Source: Bacteroidota bacterium | GTDB lineage: Bacteria; Bacteroidota; Bacteroidia; Bacteroidales; UBA1715 | Direction of reading: 5' to 3' | Assembly (NCBI GenBank): GCA_029266015.1 | Contig: JAJUFK010000048.1 | Location: 1 to 12,483 of the forward strand | DNA length: 12,483 nt | Shown: piece by piece, positions 1 through 6,980 of the stretch | Position numbering within the stretch: position 1 is the first letter of the stretch | Layout of the letters: every line of letters begins with the position of its first letter | The notes under the pieces: model-generated | Database searches by the model: none | Told to the model about the DNA's origin: nothing | Seen by the model: only the letters and a program-made list of their open reading frames with translations | Program-made: the position numbers and the translations under genes

Positions 1-539
1 GTAGCGTGTACTGTAGTCATAAGACCTTCTACAATACCCCAATTATCGTTAAGAACTTTAGCAATAGGAGCTAAACAGTTTGTTGTACAAGAAGCGTTTG
101 ATACAAAATTCATATCTTTTGTATATGATTTGTGATTAACACCCATTACAAACATTGGAGTATCATCTTTTGATGGAGCTGACATGATTACTTTTTTAGC
201 ACCACCATCTATATGAGCTTGAGCTTTTGATTTTTCTAAGAATAAACCTGTAGATTCTACAACATAATCAGCACCTACAGCACCCCAGTTAATATCAGCA
301 GGATTTTTTTCGGCAGTTACACGGATAGCTTTACCGTTTACAATTAATTTACCGTCTTTAACTTCAACAGTTCCTTTGAATTGACCGTGAGTTGAATCAT
401 ATTTTAACATGTATGCCATGTAATCAACATCAATTAAGTCGTTAATTGCTACAACTTCAACCGTTCCTTTTGCAATAGCTTGACGGAAAACAAAACGTCC
501 GATACGTCCAAATCCGTTAATACCAATCTTAATATCCAT
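1..539 (-). CDS. gap: Type I glyceraldehyde-3-phosphate dehydrogenase, N-terminal 179 residues (cut by window edge)
   Basis: Glycolytic enzyme of the cytosol that oxidises glyceraldehyde 3-phosphate to 1,3-bisphosphoglycerate with NAD+. Translating the minus strand from the ATG at 537-539 gives an N-terminal Rossmann fold with NGFGRIGR at residues 8-15. An Asp at residue 34, in AIND, is the residue that usually selects NAD over NADP. The catalytic site SNASCTTNC spans 147-155 with nucleophile Cys151, and the TTVHA motif carries the catalytic His178. About half of the usual 330-340 residues is present; the rest lies left of position 1. A 185-base gap and a strong promoter separate it from the Nudix gene upstream, so it is probably transcribed on its own. 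The family call is very secure. Confidence 0.97.
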   Translation of the reverse strand, partial: MDIKIGINGFGRIGRFVFRQAIAKGTVEVVAINDLIDVDYMAYMLKYDSTHGQFKGTVEVKDGKLIVNGKAIRVTAEKNPADINWGAVGADYVVESTGLFLEKSKAQAHIDGGAKKVIMSAPSKDDTPMFVMGVNHKSYTKDMNFVSNASCTTNCLAPIAKVLNDNWGIVEGLMTTVHA

Positions 540-589
540 AATAATAAATATTTATAAGATAATAAATGAAACAATATTTTTAATTGGTA

Positions 590-619
590 CAAATTTATGT
601 AAAAAATATAATATACAAA
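590..619 (-). promoter_or_regulatory. Bacteroidota-type promoter of the gap gene
   Basis: On the minus strand TTTG (616-619) is followed by an 18-base spacer and TAAATTTG (590-597). This matches the -33 TTTG / -7 TAnnTTTG consensus known for the primary sigma factor of Bacteroidota. Transcription would start near 583 and leave a leader of about 44 bases before the gap ATG. The spacing is the same as at the tRNA-His promoter in this window. Confidence 0.75.
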
Positions 620-724
620 ATCATTTGAAAGGTGATTCATTTTTTTTTTACTAAAATGTATCAGCATTTTTTGTGTGTGAACGCATATTTTTGATTTTCA
701 ATACAAATACTAATACTATTTTTT

Positions 725-1261
725 CTATTTTGTATCACTCATAGTATAATGTGCAAGAATTTTTTTGATTGAAGGTAATCCAACTTGTTCTATGAGTTCT
801 TGTGTTGGTTTATAAAAACCATATGCAGAAACATCATCGGCAACTCGTATGGTTGATATATCATTAATATCACATTCAAACACTAAATCAATGGTATAAT
901 ATAGAATTCCTCCATATACATATTCATTAGGAAACGAACCTATATATGTACTCGATGAAATATGTAAATTGAGCTCTTCATAAATTTCGCGATGAAGTGC
1001 TTGTTCAATAGATTCTCCCGGATCAACAAAACCTCCGGGTAAATCAAGTAAACCTTTACCGGGATCAAAAGCCCGAGTGGTTAATAATATCTCACCTTGT
1101 GTATTAGTAATAATTGCAGCTACTGCTGCTGCTGCATTTGTAAAAAATACAAACCCACACACATCACACTTTTGTGATTTTGGAGAATGAGGTTTAAATC
1201 CTTTACTACCGCATTTAGGGCAATATTTACATATTGCATGAGGATGAAAATCTGCAAGCAT
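725..1261 (-). CDS. Nudix hydrolase with N-terminal zinc ribbon
   Basis: Predicted cytosolic hydrolase of a nucleoside diphosphate linked to another group. The 178-residue protein begins with a zinc ribbon made of CPKC (Cys14, Cys17) and CDVC (Cys32, Cys35), followed by an alanine run at 43-49. The Nudix box spans 77-99: Gly77, Glu83, Arg91-Glu92 and Glu95-Glu96 are all in place and supply the metal-binding glutamates. The late glycine of the consensus is Asn98. The ribbon-plus-Nudix arrangement recalls NADH pyrophosphatase (NudC), but the protein is shorter than typical NudC and I do not see enough to name a substrate; ADP-ribose, NADH or an oxidised nucleotide are all possible. It starts 8 bases after the 89-residue gene and ends with TAG, so it is probably last in the operon. 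I see no clear hairpin terminator after it. Confidence 0.9.
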   Translation of the reverse strand: MLADFHPHAICKYCPKCGSKGFKPHSPKSQKCDVCGFVFFTNAAAAVAAIITNTQGEILLTTRAFDPGKGLLDLPGGFVDPGESIEQALHREIYEELNLHISSSTYIGSFPNEYVYGGILYYTIDLVFECDINDISTIRVADDVSAYGFYKPTQELIEQVGLPSIKKILAHYTMSDTK

Positions 1262-1269
1262 ACTGCTTC

Positions 1270-1539
1270 TTATTTTCGCAATTCTTCTAATGAATTAAGT
1301 ATCTCAAGTATTTTTGAATAGTATACTTCTTGTAAAGCTGTATAAAATTCTTTATATGAAAGATTCGCTTCTGTTTTGCGAGCCGATATTGTTAATGTAT
1401 ATAAACTTACCGCTTGATCTATCAATTCATCTATCTGTGCAGATTTAGAGGGATTAAATTCTCTTGTAAATAAACATTCTTCAAACACTAATTCTAAAAA
1501 TAGTGTTATCTCTTTTTTAAATGTGCGTTTGTTTGCCAT
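1270..1539 (-). CDS. Small conserved-looking protein of unknown function (89 aa)
   Basis: I do not recognise a family. The protein has 89 residues, is rich in Leu, Glu and Lys, has no Cys pair, signal peptide or membrane segment, and looks mostly helical. Its C-terminal third ends in a Leu/Glu-rich stretch (ILNSLEELRK), which would suit a short amphipathic helix and protein-protein contact. It begins with ATG 11 bases after the aminotransferase stop and ends 8 bases before the Nudix start. This tight packing between two well-supported genes is the best evidence that it is real. Any functional link to the Nudix hydrolase is inference from position only. Confidence 0.72.
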   Translation of the reverse strand: MANKRTFKKEITLFLELVFEECLFTREFNPSKSAQIDELIDQAVSLYTLTISARKTEANLSYKEFYTALQEVYYSKILEILNSLEELRK

Positions 1540-1550
1540 AATATAAGTAT

Positions 1551-2858
1551 TTAATGATTTGTATTGAAAAGTGGTAATCGTTCTTGCAAATAATTCAATT
1601 GTTTATTTCCTATTTGCGATGTGCAAGCACGTAAACCTTGTGTGCGTTCACTTCCGGTAATATCTAATGTAATTGCACTGATTCCATATTGCAATAATTC
1701 ATAAACCAATTCACTCCCCTTTAAATGTTTATATGAAATGGTAAAATAAAATCCATCTGCTATAGGTTTGTCAATATCGGTATCATATACTATTGAAAAT
1801 CCATACTTTACAAATAATTCTTTCATAGCTTTGGCTCTTCGTCCATATTCTTGCACATCTTTTACAAAATTATATGTTCCATTGTTTGCTTCACGCAACA
1901 ATGCCGCAAATGCATATTGTACCGAATGTGCAGTGCCCGATGATAAGCCATACAATGCTCCAAATATAAGAGCTTTGCCAAATTCTGCTGATGAAAAATA
2001 TCGTAACAAATCAGGATATGTTCGTTTAGCTAACTCATCAGAAACTATAAGAGCTGCTATTCGTTGACCTGCATAACTAAATGCTTTTGATGCCGAAATC
2101 AATAATATATAATTTTTGGTATATTGCGCTACTGTAGGTTGATATGGAGGTTGTCCGGGAATCCCATAATCTGTTCTAAAATCCATACCAAAATAAGCTA
2201 AGTCTTCTATTACAATTATATCATACTTACTGGCAATATCAGCTATTATTTGCAATTCTTCTTCTGTAAAACATATCCACGTAGGATTGTTTGGTGACGA
2301 ATACAAAATAGTTGATATAGTACCACTGCTGCAATATTCTTCTAATTTTTGTCGTAATGCAGCACCACGATAATTATATACATCAAATGATTCAAATGCT
2401 AATCCTAAAATCTGTAATTGCTGTTTTTGTACTGGAAAACCCGGATCAATAAACAATAATTTCGTTTTTGCCGCATTGCTTCTACAAGCCGTTAAAAAAG
2501 AGGCAAATGCTCCTTGCATAGAACCTACTGTTGGTACACATGATTGGGGTGATACAGTAACATTTAAAAAAGACTGAACAAAGCGAGCCATTTCTGTTTT
2601 TAGTTCAGGAATACCTTCAATATTAGGATAAATAGAAGCTACACCATTTTTTAATGCTTGTATTTCTGCATCTACTCCTATTGACACCGGCGACAACCCC
2701 GGTACTCCCATTTCCATTTTGACAAATTCAACCCCAGTTTCTGTTTCTAGTTCATTAACTAATTTAACAATTTGTCGAATAGATGCTTTTGCTATATCAT
2801 GGATACCATTTCGATGTAATGCTGTATCTATTATCTGTTTTGAAATTGGAATATTCAC
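1551..2858 (-). CDS. Class I/II pyridoxal-phosphate-dependent aminotransferase (GTG start)
   Basis: Fold-type I PLP enzyme of 435 residues, predicted cytosolic, transferring an amino group between an amino acid and a 2-oxo acid. Visible landmarks in order are a substrate-side segment MEMGVPG near 48-54, SPNNPT at 188-193, IEDLAYF at 217-223 with Asp219 (binds the pyridine nitrogen) and Tyr222, ISASKAFS at 254-261 with Lys258 as the Schiff-base lysine, and GLRAC with Arg410, which would hold the substrate carboxylate. All key residues are intact. The start codon is GTG (2856-2858); the next in-frame Met is residue 48, which would remove part of the fold, so GTG is preferred. It lies 9 bases after the M1 peptidase stop. 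The substrate cannot be told from sequence; aspartate or aromatic aminotransferase-like activity is plausible. Confidence 0.9.
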   Translation of the reverse strand: MNIPISKQIIDTALHRNGIHDIAKASIRQIVKLVNELETETGVEFVKMEMGVPGLSPVSIGVDAEIQALKNGVASIYPNIEGIPELKTEMARFVQSFLNVTVSPQSCVPTVGSMQGAFASFLTACRSNAAKTKLLFIDPGFPVQKQQLQILGLAFESFDVYNYRGAALRQKLEEYCSSGTISTILYSSPNNPTWICFTEEELQIIADIASKYDIIVIEDLAYFGMDFRTDYGIPGQPPYQPTVAQYTKNYILLISASKAFSYAGQRIAALIVSDELAKRTYPDLLRYFSSAEFGKALIFGALYGLSSGTAHSVQYAFAALLREANNGTYNFVKDVQEYGRRAKAMKELFVKYGFSIVYDTDIDKPIADGFYFTISYKHLKGSELVYELLQYGISAITLDITGSERTQGLRACTSQIGNKQLNYLQERLPLFNTNH

Positions 2859-2867
2859 TTTTTACAA

Positions 2868-4538
2868 TTATTTAAACGATTCTACATTTTTTACTATAAA
2901 ATATGCTTTATAAGGATTTAACTCTATTTCTGTAACATTGTGAAAAACAAACCGTTTTGGTTCGGTAGAAGGTAATACTCGAATAGATTCTCCATTTAAA
3001 TCAATTTGAACAGGTAATGCAAAATTTGATTGCACATTAGCCCAACGCATTTCTATAGTTACGATATTATCTTTTTTATAAGCAACATATTCAAGTGTGG
3101 GCACATGCCTACTATATAAATACTGAGTAAAATACCATTCTAAATTCATACCCGATTTTTGCTGTACAAAATCAGTAAAATCTTTTACAGTTACTACAGA
3201 ATATGCCCGAGTGTTGTAATACGTTTTTAAAATATCAAAAAACAAACTATCATTATTAATTACATAACGCAATCCATGAAGCGTCCATGCTCCTTTCATA
3301 TACGGATCGGTATCTTTATAATCCCAAAAATTAACATCTCTGGGGCCTACAATTGGATTTTTATTTTTAATATATCCTGCATATTTATACATGTATCGTT
3401 CAGCTTCTTTTACACCATATGTGTGTTCAATAAACAAAGCTTCCGAATATGTAGCAAAACCTTCGTGAATAAATATATCGGCAAAATCGTCTACCGATAT
3501 TGAATTGCCCCACCATTCATGTGCCGATTCATGTAAAATAATATAATCAAATCCTAAATGATGTGTTCTGAAACCGGTTCCATATGCTATTGCTGTTTGA
3601 TGTTCCATTCCTTCATATGGACTCCCAACAAGTTTAAATCCTTCTCTTGGCCATGGATAAGGACCATATATTGACTCATAATATCTAAGAATATTAGAGG
3701 TTTGTTGAAATGTTATTTTTGTTTTTTCTAAATGCTCGGGTAATACATAATAATCAAGAGTTATGGTAGTATCAATTCCTTTATATTTTTCAGAAAAATG
3801 TTCAAATTTCCCAATATACAATGTAACATTATAGTTGTTTATAGTATACTTTGTTTGCCATGTATACGTATCTTTTCCTTTGTATGATTTTTGTTCAAGT
3901 AATTTTCCATTCGAAACAACCGTAAACCCCTGAGGTACAGCAACATTCATGGTAACACCATATTCGGGTTCATCACTTAAATGGTCTTTACATGGCCACC
4001 ATAAACTTGCTCCTACCAACTCGCAAGCAACACCTATCCACGGATTTTTCTGTTCATCTTTTTTCCATACAAAACCTCCCTCCCAAGGTGGACGAGGAGC
4101 TTCTAAAGGCTTTCCTTTATAATACATTCTTATAGTTTCTGTTTTCCCTATTTCTAATTGAGGTATTTGTATGAAAACAGCATCATATTTTCGTTCAAAC
4201 TTAAGTCGTTTTCCATGCAAAACAATACTATCCATGGTCATATTTTTAAATAAATCAACCTGCATTTTTTCAGAATGTTGCATTACAGAAAATTGCATAT
4301 CTACATACCCTTGAATAGATTTTTTTTGAGGATTTACATCAATTGTAAGTGTATAATGCAATACATTATAACACGTTCTAAAAGGATTTAAAGCACCTCG
4401 CAAACTATCCTTTTGCGTAAATTTAGGGTATGTATAATCAACTGTTTCTGCTTTCCCAACACGTGCCGTTTTTTGTGATGAGCATGATACTGCAACCAAA
4501 ACAGTAACAAAAAAACATATATGTTTACAAATATTCAT
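2868..4538 (-). CDS. M1-family zinc aminopeptidase, predicted lipoprotein
   Basis: Zinc metallopeptidase of 556 residues that would remove N-terminal residues from peptides outside the cytoplasm. The N-terminus is a lipoprotein signal with lipobox VAVSC and Cys19 as the lipidated residue. The beta-rich M1 N-terminal domain follows, then a GMEH motif at 310-313 standing in for the usual GAMEN exopeptidase loop. The zinc site HESAH at 336-340 is followed after 18 residues by Glu359, the third ligand. DPYMKG provides Tyr413, equivalent to the transition-state tyrosine (Tyr383 of LTA4 hydrolase). All catalytic residues are present. It is shorter than PepN (about 870 aa) and near the LTA4-hydrolase-like size, so the long C-terminal helical domain of PepN is absent. 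It lies 11 bases after the barrel-protein gene and 9 before the aminotransferase, consistent with one operon. Confidence 0.94.
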   Translation of the reverse strand: MNICKHICFFVTVLVAVSCSSQKTARVGKAETVDYTYPKFTQKDSLRGALNPFRTCYNVLHYTLTIDVNPQKKSIQGYVDMQFSVMQHSEKMQVDLFKNMTMDSIVLHGKRLKFERKYDAVFIQIPQLEIGKTETIRMYYKGKPLEAPRPPWEGGFVWKKDEQKNPWIGVACELVGASLWWPCKDHLSDEPEYGVTMNVAVPQGFTVVSNGKLLEQKSYKGKDTYTWQTKYTINNYNVTLYIGKFEHFSEKYKGIDTTITLDYYVLPEHLEKTKITFQQTSNILRYYESIYGPYPWPREGFKLVGSPYEGMEHQTAIAYGTGFRTHHLGFDYIILHESAHEWWGNSISVDDFADIFIHEGFATYSEALFIEHTYGVKEAERYMYKYAGYIKNKNPIVGPRDVNFWDYKDTDPYMKGAWTLHGLRYVINNDSLFFDILKTYYNTRAYSVVTVKDFTDFVQQKSGMNLEWYFTQYLYSRHVPTLEYVAYKKDNIVTIEMRWANVQSNFALPVQIDLNGESIRVLPSTEPKRFVFHNVTEIELNPYKAYFIVKNVESFK

Positions 4539-4549
4539 ATACTATGTTT

Positions 4550-5122
4550 TTAAAATGTATATCCTATACCTACAAGTAAATTCTTATTAAAAATATCTAT
4601 TCCTGCTTGTGCCGATAATTTATTATTTGCCGCATACATTCCTCCAAACGTAGCAGTATACCACATGCCGTGTTTAGGAATTGTATAAGTAAACAAACTA
4701 TTTTCAGTATTTGTATAATAAGTACGTTGAGCAACAAATCCCGGAGCTGCATATACAAACCAATTTCGTGTTACTGCACGTGCTATTCCAATATTACACG
4801 AAAATGACCTATACGGTACTATCATTTGCGATACTCCCAAACCTTGTAATTGATTACCTGTTATAACATATCGACCTGGTAAATTTGTTTTACATTCTAT
4901 ATAATACGAAATTCTATCAAGTGAATTATGTATAAAAAAAGAAGCACCAATATCATGAACATTCATTTGGTACAATACAATAGTTGTAACTCGTAATGAA
5001 CGTTTATAAAAATCTGTGGTAAGAGAATCGTTTGTTTGAGCAGTAAAAAAGTTATATTGAGCAAAACTTGCATGAATACTTACTAAACACACAACAATAA
5101 AACCTTTTACTTGTTTACTCAT
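4550..5122 (-). CDS. Predicted small outer-membrane beta-barrel protein, unknown function
   Basis: No family is recognised. The 190-residue protein begins with a standard signal peptide: a short basic start, a hydrophobic core near residues 8-20, and cleavage after SFA with Gln22 as the new N-terminus. The mature part of about 169 residues alternates polar and hydrophobic or aromatic residues and is rich in Tyr, Phe, Gly and Asn. It ends in GIGYTF with a terminal phenylalanine, the usual insertion signal of outer-membrane barrels. The length suits an 8-stranded barrel of the OmpX/OmpA-barrel class, but no such motif is certain. It starts 31 bases after the EndoQ stop and ends 11 bases before the M1 lipoprotein gene. 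A cell-envelope role shared with that peptidase is inference. Confidence 0.75.
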   Translation of the reverse strand: MSKQVKGFIVVCLVSIHASFAQYNFFTAQTNDSLTTDFYKRSLRVTTIVLYQMNVHDIGASFFIHNSLDRISYYIECKTNLPGRYVITGNQLQGLGVSQMIVPYRSFSCNIGIARAVTRNWFVYAAPGFVAQRTYYTNTENSLFTYTIPKHGMWYTATFGGMYAANNKLSAQAGIDIFNKNLLVGIGYTF

Positions 5123-5153
5123 AATTTCTTTTTTTTAACAAACATATACATTT

Positions 5154-6566
5154 TTACAAAAATAATTGCAATTGTCCGTCGGGTTTCTTTCCATGCAAAA
5201 GTGAAAAGTCCGTTTTTTGTGCTTCTTTATCATACGCATGCAAATCAAAATAAAATCGTTGCAATGGCTTGTGTATATTTTTAAAAGGAATATACTCTGT
5301 ATTTTTTACAAATTCACTCACCTCATCGTTAGTAAATACTCGAATATCACCATATTCGCCATCGTACCCTTCGGTAACATACACCTCACCGGCACGCATT
5401 CGACGAATTCCTTCGGCTACAAATGAATTCGAACATTGTGCTATATCAGAAATTTCGCAATGTGTAAGTATCTCAAATTCTGCCCCCAAATGTTGAATCA
5501 TTTGCATATAGATTGCTTTTACTTTTTTGGACGTTTCGCTTACATTATATGCTTGAGCCAATAATTCAGGCAATGAAATAATATATTCTATCGATTGCCA
5601 ATTGTAACACATACTAATATCGCGACGGTCTGCCAATTGCATTACACGGTCCATAACCCCGAATGTATAGGTTTTTTTGCATATTTTGCATACAAATGCA
5701 TGTTGCAATACCTCAACCGGCGTAGCACATACACCACATTTGCGATGCCCGGAAAAATGATATTTGCCTGCTTGCGGATAGGTATCGATAGTACCTACAA
5801 ATTGTTTTAATTCTTTATGTTGCAATGCATGCACTATAGCATTGTATGAAATATCGCAATCAAACACATTGACATTTCTTCCTAATTTTTCGGGAGAATG
5901 TGCATCGGAATTCGAAAGTAAGGCATAGCGGTCGAGAAAACTACACATCCAATTCATAGGCGCATCTGACGATAAGCCGGTTTCTACCGCAAAAATATAT
6001 GGCTCCATATCGCCATAACATTCGGCAATAGAATCGAATCCCGATTTGGCGCCAAGAGCAGAAAACCAAGGTGTCCAAATATGCGCAGGAACTATGTGAA
6101 TATTGGGAGAAATATCTTTGCATAGTGCTGCCAAATCGCGTGCATCCATACCAATAATTGGGCGACCATCTGAAGCAATGTTTAAATTGCGTTGCAAAAA
6201 CGCATGCTGCACTTTGGTTACAGTATCAAAATCGGGAGCCCACAAAATAGTATGTACTTTACGGGTTTTTCCATTTTTTTTGTAAATAGAACTAATTTCG
6301 GCAGTAAGCATAAAACGCACCTTCGCTTGAGGTATCGCTTGCGAATGCTCAATAAAATCAGGCTTTAGCATAAACAAACCTTGTTCGGCAGGTTGCAATT
6401 GTTCGTACAATTCTGCAGTCCACTTTTGATGCGTAAAATCGCCGGTACCCACTACAGATATACCCTTAATGCGAGCCCAATAATCTAACCACTTTGGCGT
6501 AAGTTGCTTACTGGTAGCCATTGAATATTTGGAATGAATATGAAAATCGGCAATAAATCGAGGCAT
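5154..6566 (-). CDS. Endonuclease Q (EndoQ)-family PHP-domain DNA repair nuclease
   Basis: EndoQ enzymes cut DNA 5' of deaminated or missing bases (hypoxanthine, uracil, xanthine, AP sites). This 470-residue protein begins with a PHP metal-binding domain: DFHIH (Asp7, His9, His11), GTGDF with Asp43, TAEIS with Glu90, AHIWTPW with His162, Glu195 in VETGLSSD, and SNSDAHS with Asp221 and His223. A four-cysteine zinc finger follows (Cys277, Cys280, Cys293, Cys296), the layout typical of the EndoQ/TIGR00375 family. The C-terminus is QLQLFL, which matches the bacterial sliding-clamp-binding consensus QLxLF. All expected motifs are intact. It is first in a run of six same-strand genes and divergent from tRNA-His. 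Its first half looks richer in G+C than its neighbours (30 of 60 bases at 6001-6060 against 20 of 60 at 3001-3060). Some databases label relatives UvrD-like helicase, which this is not: no Walker motif is present. Confidence 0.9.
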   Translation of the reverse strand: MPRFIADFHIHSKYSMATSKQLTPKWLDYWARIKGISVVGTGDFTHQKWTAELYEQLQPAEQGLFMLKPDFIEHSQAIPQAKVRFMLTAEISSIYKKNGKTRKVHTILWAPDFDTVTKVQHAFLQRNLNIASDGRPIIGMDARDLAALCKDISPNIHIVPAHIWTPWFSALGAKSGFDSIAECYGDMEPYIFAVETGLSSDAPMNWMCSFLDRYALLSNSDAHSPEKLGRNVNVFDCDISYNAIVHALQHKELKQFVGTIDTYPQAGKYHFSGHRKCGVCATPVEVLQHAFVCKICKKTYTFGVMDRVMQLADRRDISMCYNWQSIEYIISLPELLAQAYNVSETSKKVKAIYMQMIQHLGAEFEILTHCEISDIAQCSNSFVAEGIRRMRAGEVYVTEGYDGEYGDIRVFTNDEVSEFVKNTEYIPFKNIHKPLQRFYFDLHAYDKEAQKTDFSLLHGKKPDGQLQLFL

Positions 6567-6600
6567 AGCAATGAAAAATATATTAGAAATTATAGCATTT

Positions 6601-6608
6601 CAAAAGTA
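6601..6608 (-). promoter_or_regulatory. Probable -7 promoter element of the EndoQ-led operon
   Basis: The minus strand reads TACTTTTG here, an exact TAnnTTTG match, 34 bases upstream of the EndoQ ATG. This would give a leader of roughly 28 bases. The -33 region at the expected distance reads TCAA rather than TTTG, so this is a half-match and weaker than the gap and tRNA promoters. Confidence 0.45.
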
Positions 6609-6639
6609 GTGATAATTTGTTAAAAATTGAACATAATAT

Positions 6640-6669
6640 TTTGTGGTAAATAAAAAAGTGTTATTTTTG
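6640..6669 (+). promoter_or_regulatory. Bacteroidota-type promoter of tRNA-His
   Basis: TTTG at 6640-6643, an 18-base spacer and TATTTTTG at 6662-6669 form an exact TTTG / TAnnTTTG pair. Transcription would start near 6676, about 12 bases before the mature tRNA 5' end. The motif spacing is identical to the gap promoter in this window. Confidence 0.75.
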
Positions 6670-6687
6670 CAGTCCAAAATTCTACAT

Positions 6688-6765
6688 GGTGGTTGTAGCT
6701 CAGTTGGTTAGAGCATTAGATTGTGGTTCTAAGGGTCGCCGGTTCGAGCCCGGTCTTCCACCCCA
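6688..6765 (+). tRNA. tRNA-His (anticodon GTG), with encoded G-1 and CCA
   Basis: The cloverleaf can be folded by hand. The D stem GCTC/GAGC is perfect. The anticodon stem TTAGA/TCTAA encloses loop TTGTGGT with anticodon GTG, read as histidine. The T arm GCCGG-TTCGAGC-CCGGT pairs with one G-U. The extra 5' G (6688) characteristic of tRNA-His lies opposite C73 (6762), and CCA is encoded at 6763-6765. The outer acceptor stem pairs well (GTGG/CCAC) and G7-C66 pairs, but positions 5-68 and 6-67 are T-T oppositions. The promoter lies just upstream and an intrinsic terminator follows, so the gene stands alone as a transcription unit, divergent from EndoQ. Confidence 0.95.
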
Positions 6766-6771
6766 AAGAAG

Positions 6772-6797
6772 GCTGCCAAATATGGCAGCTTTTTTTT
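6772..6797 (+). terminator. Rho-independent terminator after tRNA-His
   Basis: GCTGCCA (6772-6778), a four-base loop AATA, and TGGCAGC (6783-6789) form a perfect 7-bp stem, followed by eight T residues (6790-6797). It lies 7 bases after the tRNA CCA. There is no T tract in the other direction, so it acts on the plus strand only. Confidence 0.92.
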
Positions 6798-6980
6798 ACA
6801 TAATTTTTTCTTTTAGCATCACAATTTATTTGAAACTTTTTCAGTAAAAAATCGTATAAAAAAATAATTTTTTTGTTTTGTATTTTTTTGAAAATCAATT
6901 ATTTGAGAAGAAAAAATATTTATTCTTTTGTAATGAAATTATCTGAATTATGTCTATGTAAAAGAGAGAAATTTTTAACA

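Noticed and set aside
449..667. Minus-strand open frame overlapping the gap start and promoter
   Set aside because: It lies in another frame across the gap coding start and the AT-rich promoter; the gap reading is unmistakable.
5139..5146. Minus-strand TATGTTTG before the 190-residue protein as a separate promoter
   Set aside because: There is no TTTG at the right distance, and the leader would be only about 10 bases; read-through from EndoQ is simpler.
6716..6898. Minus-strand open frame overlapping the tRNA-His and terminator
   Set aside because: It is the reverse complement of the tRNA and a T-rich spacer; such frames over tRNA genes are a well-known annotation artefact.
6873..6980. Earlier in-frame start for the giant surface gene
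   Set aside because: It would place 36 mixed residues before a good signal peptide that opens exactly at the ATG at 6981, in a stretch that looks like untranslated AT-rich DNA.
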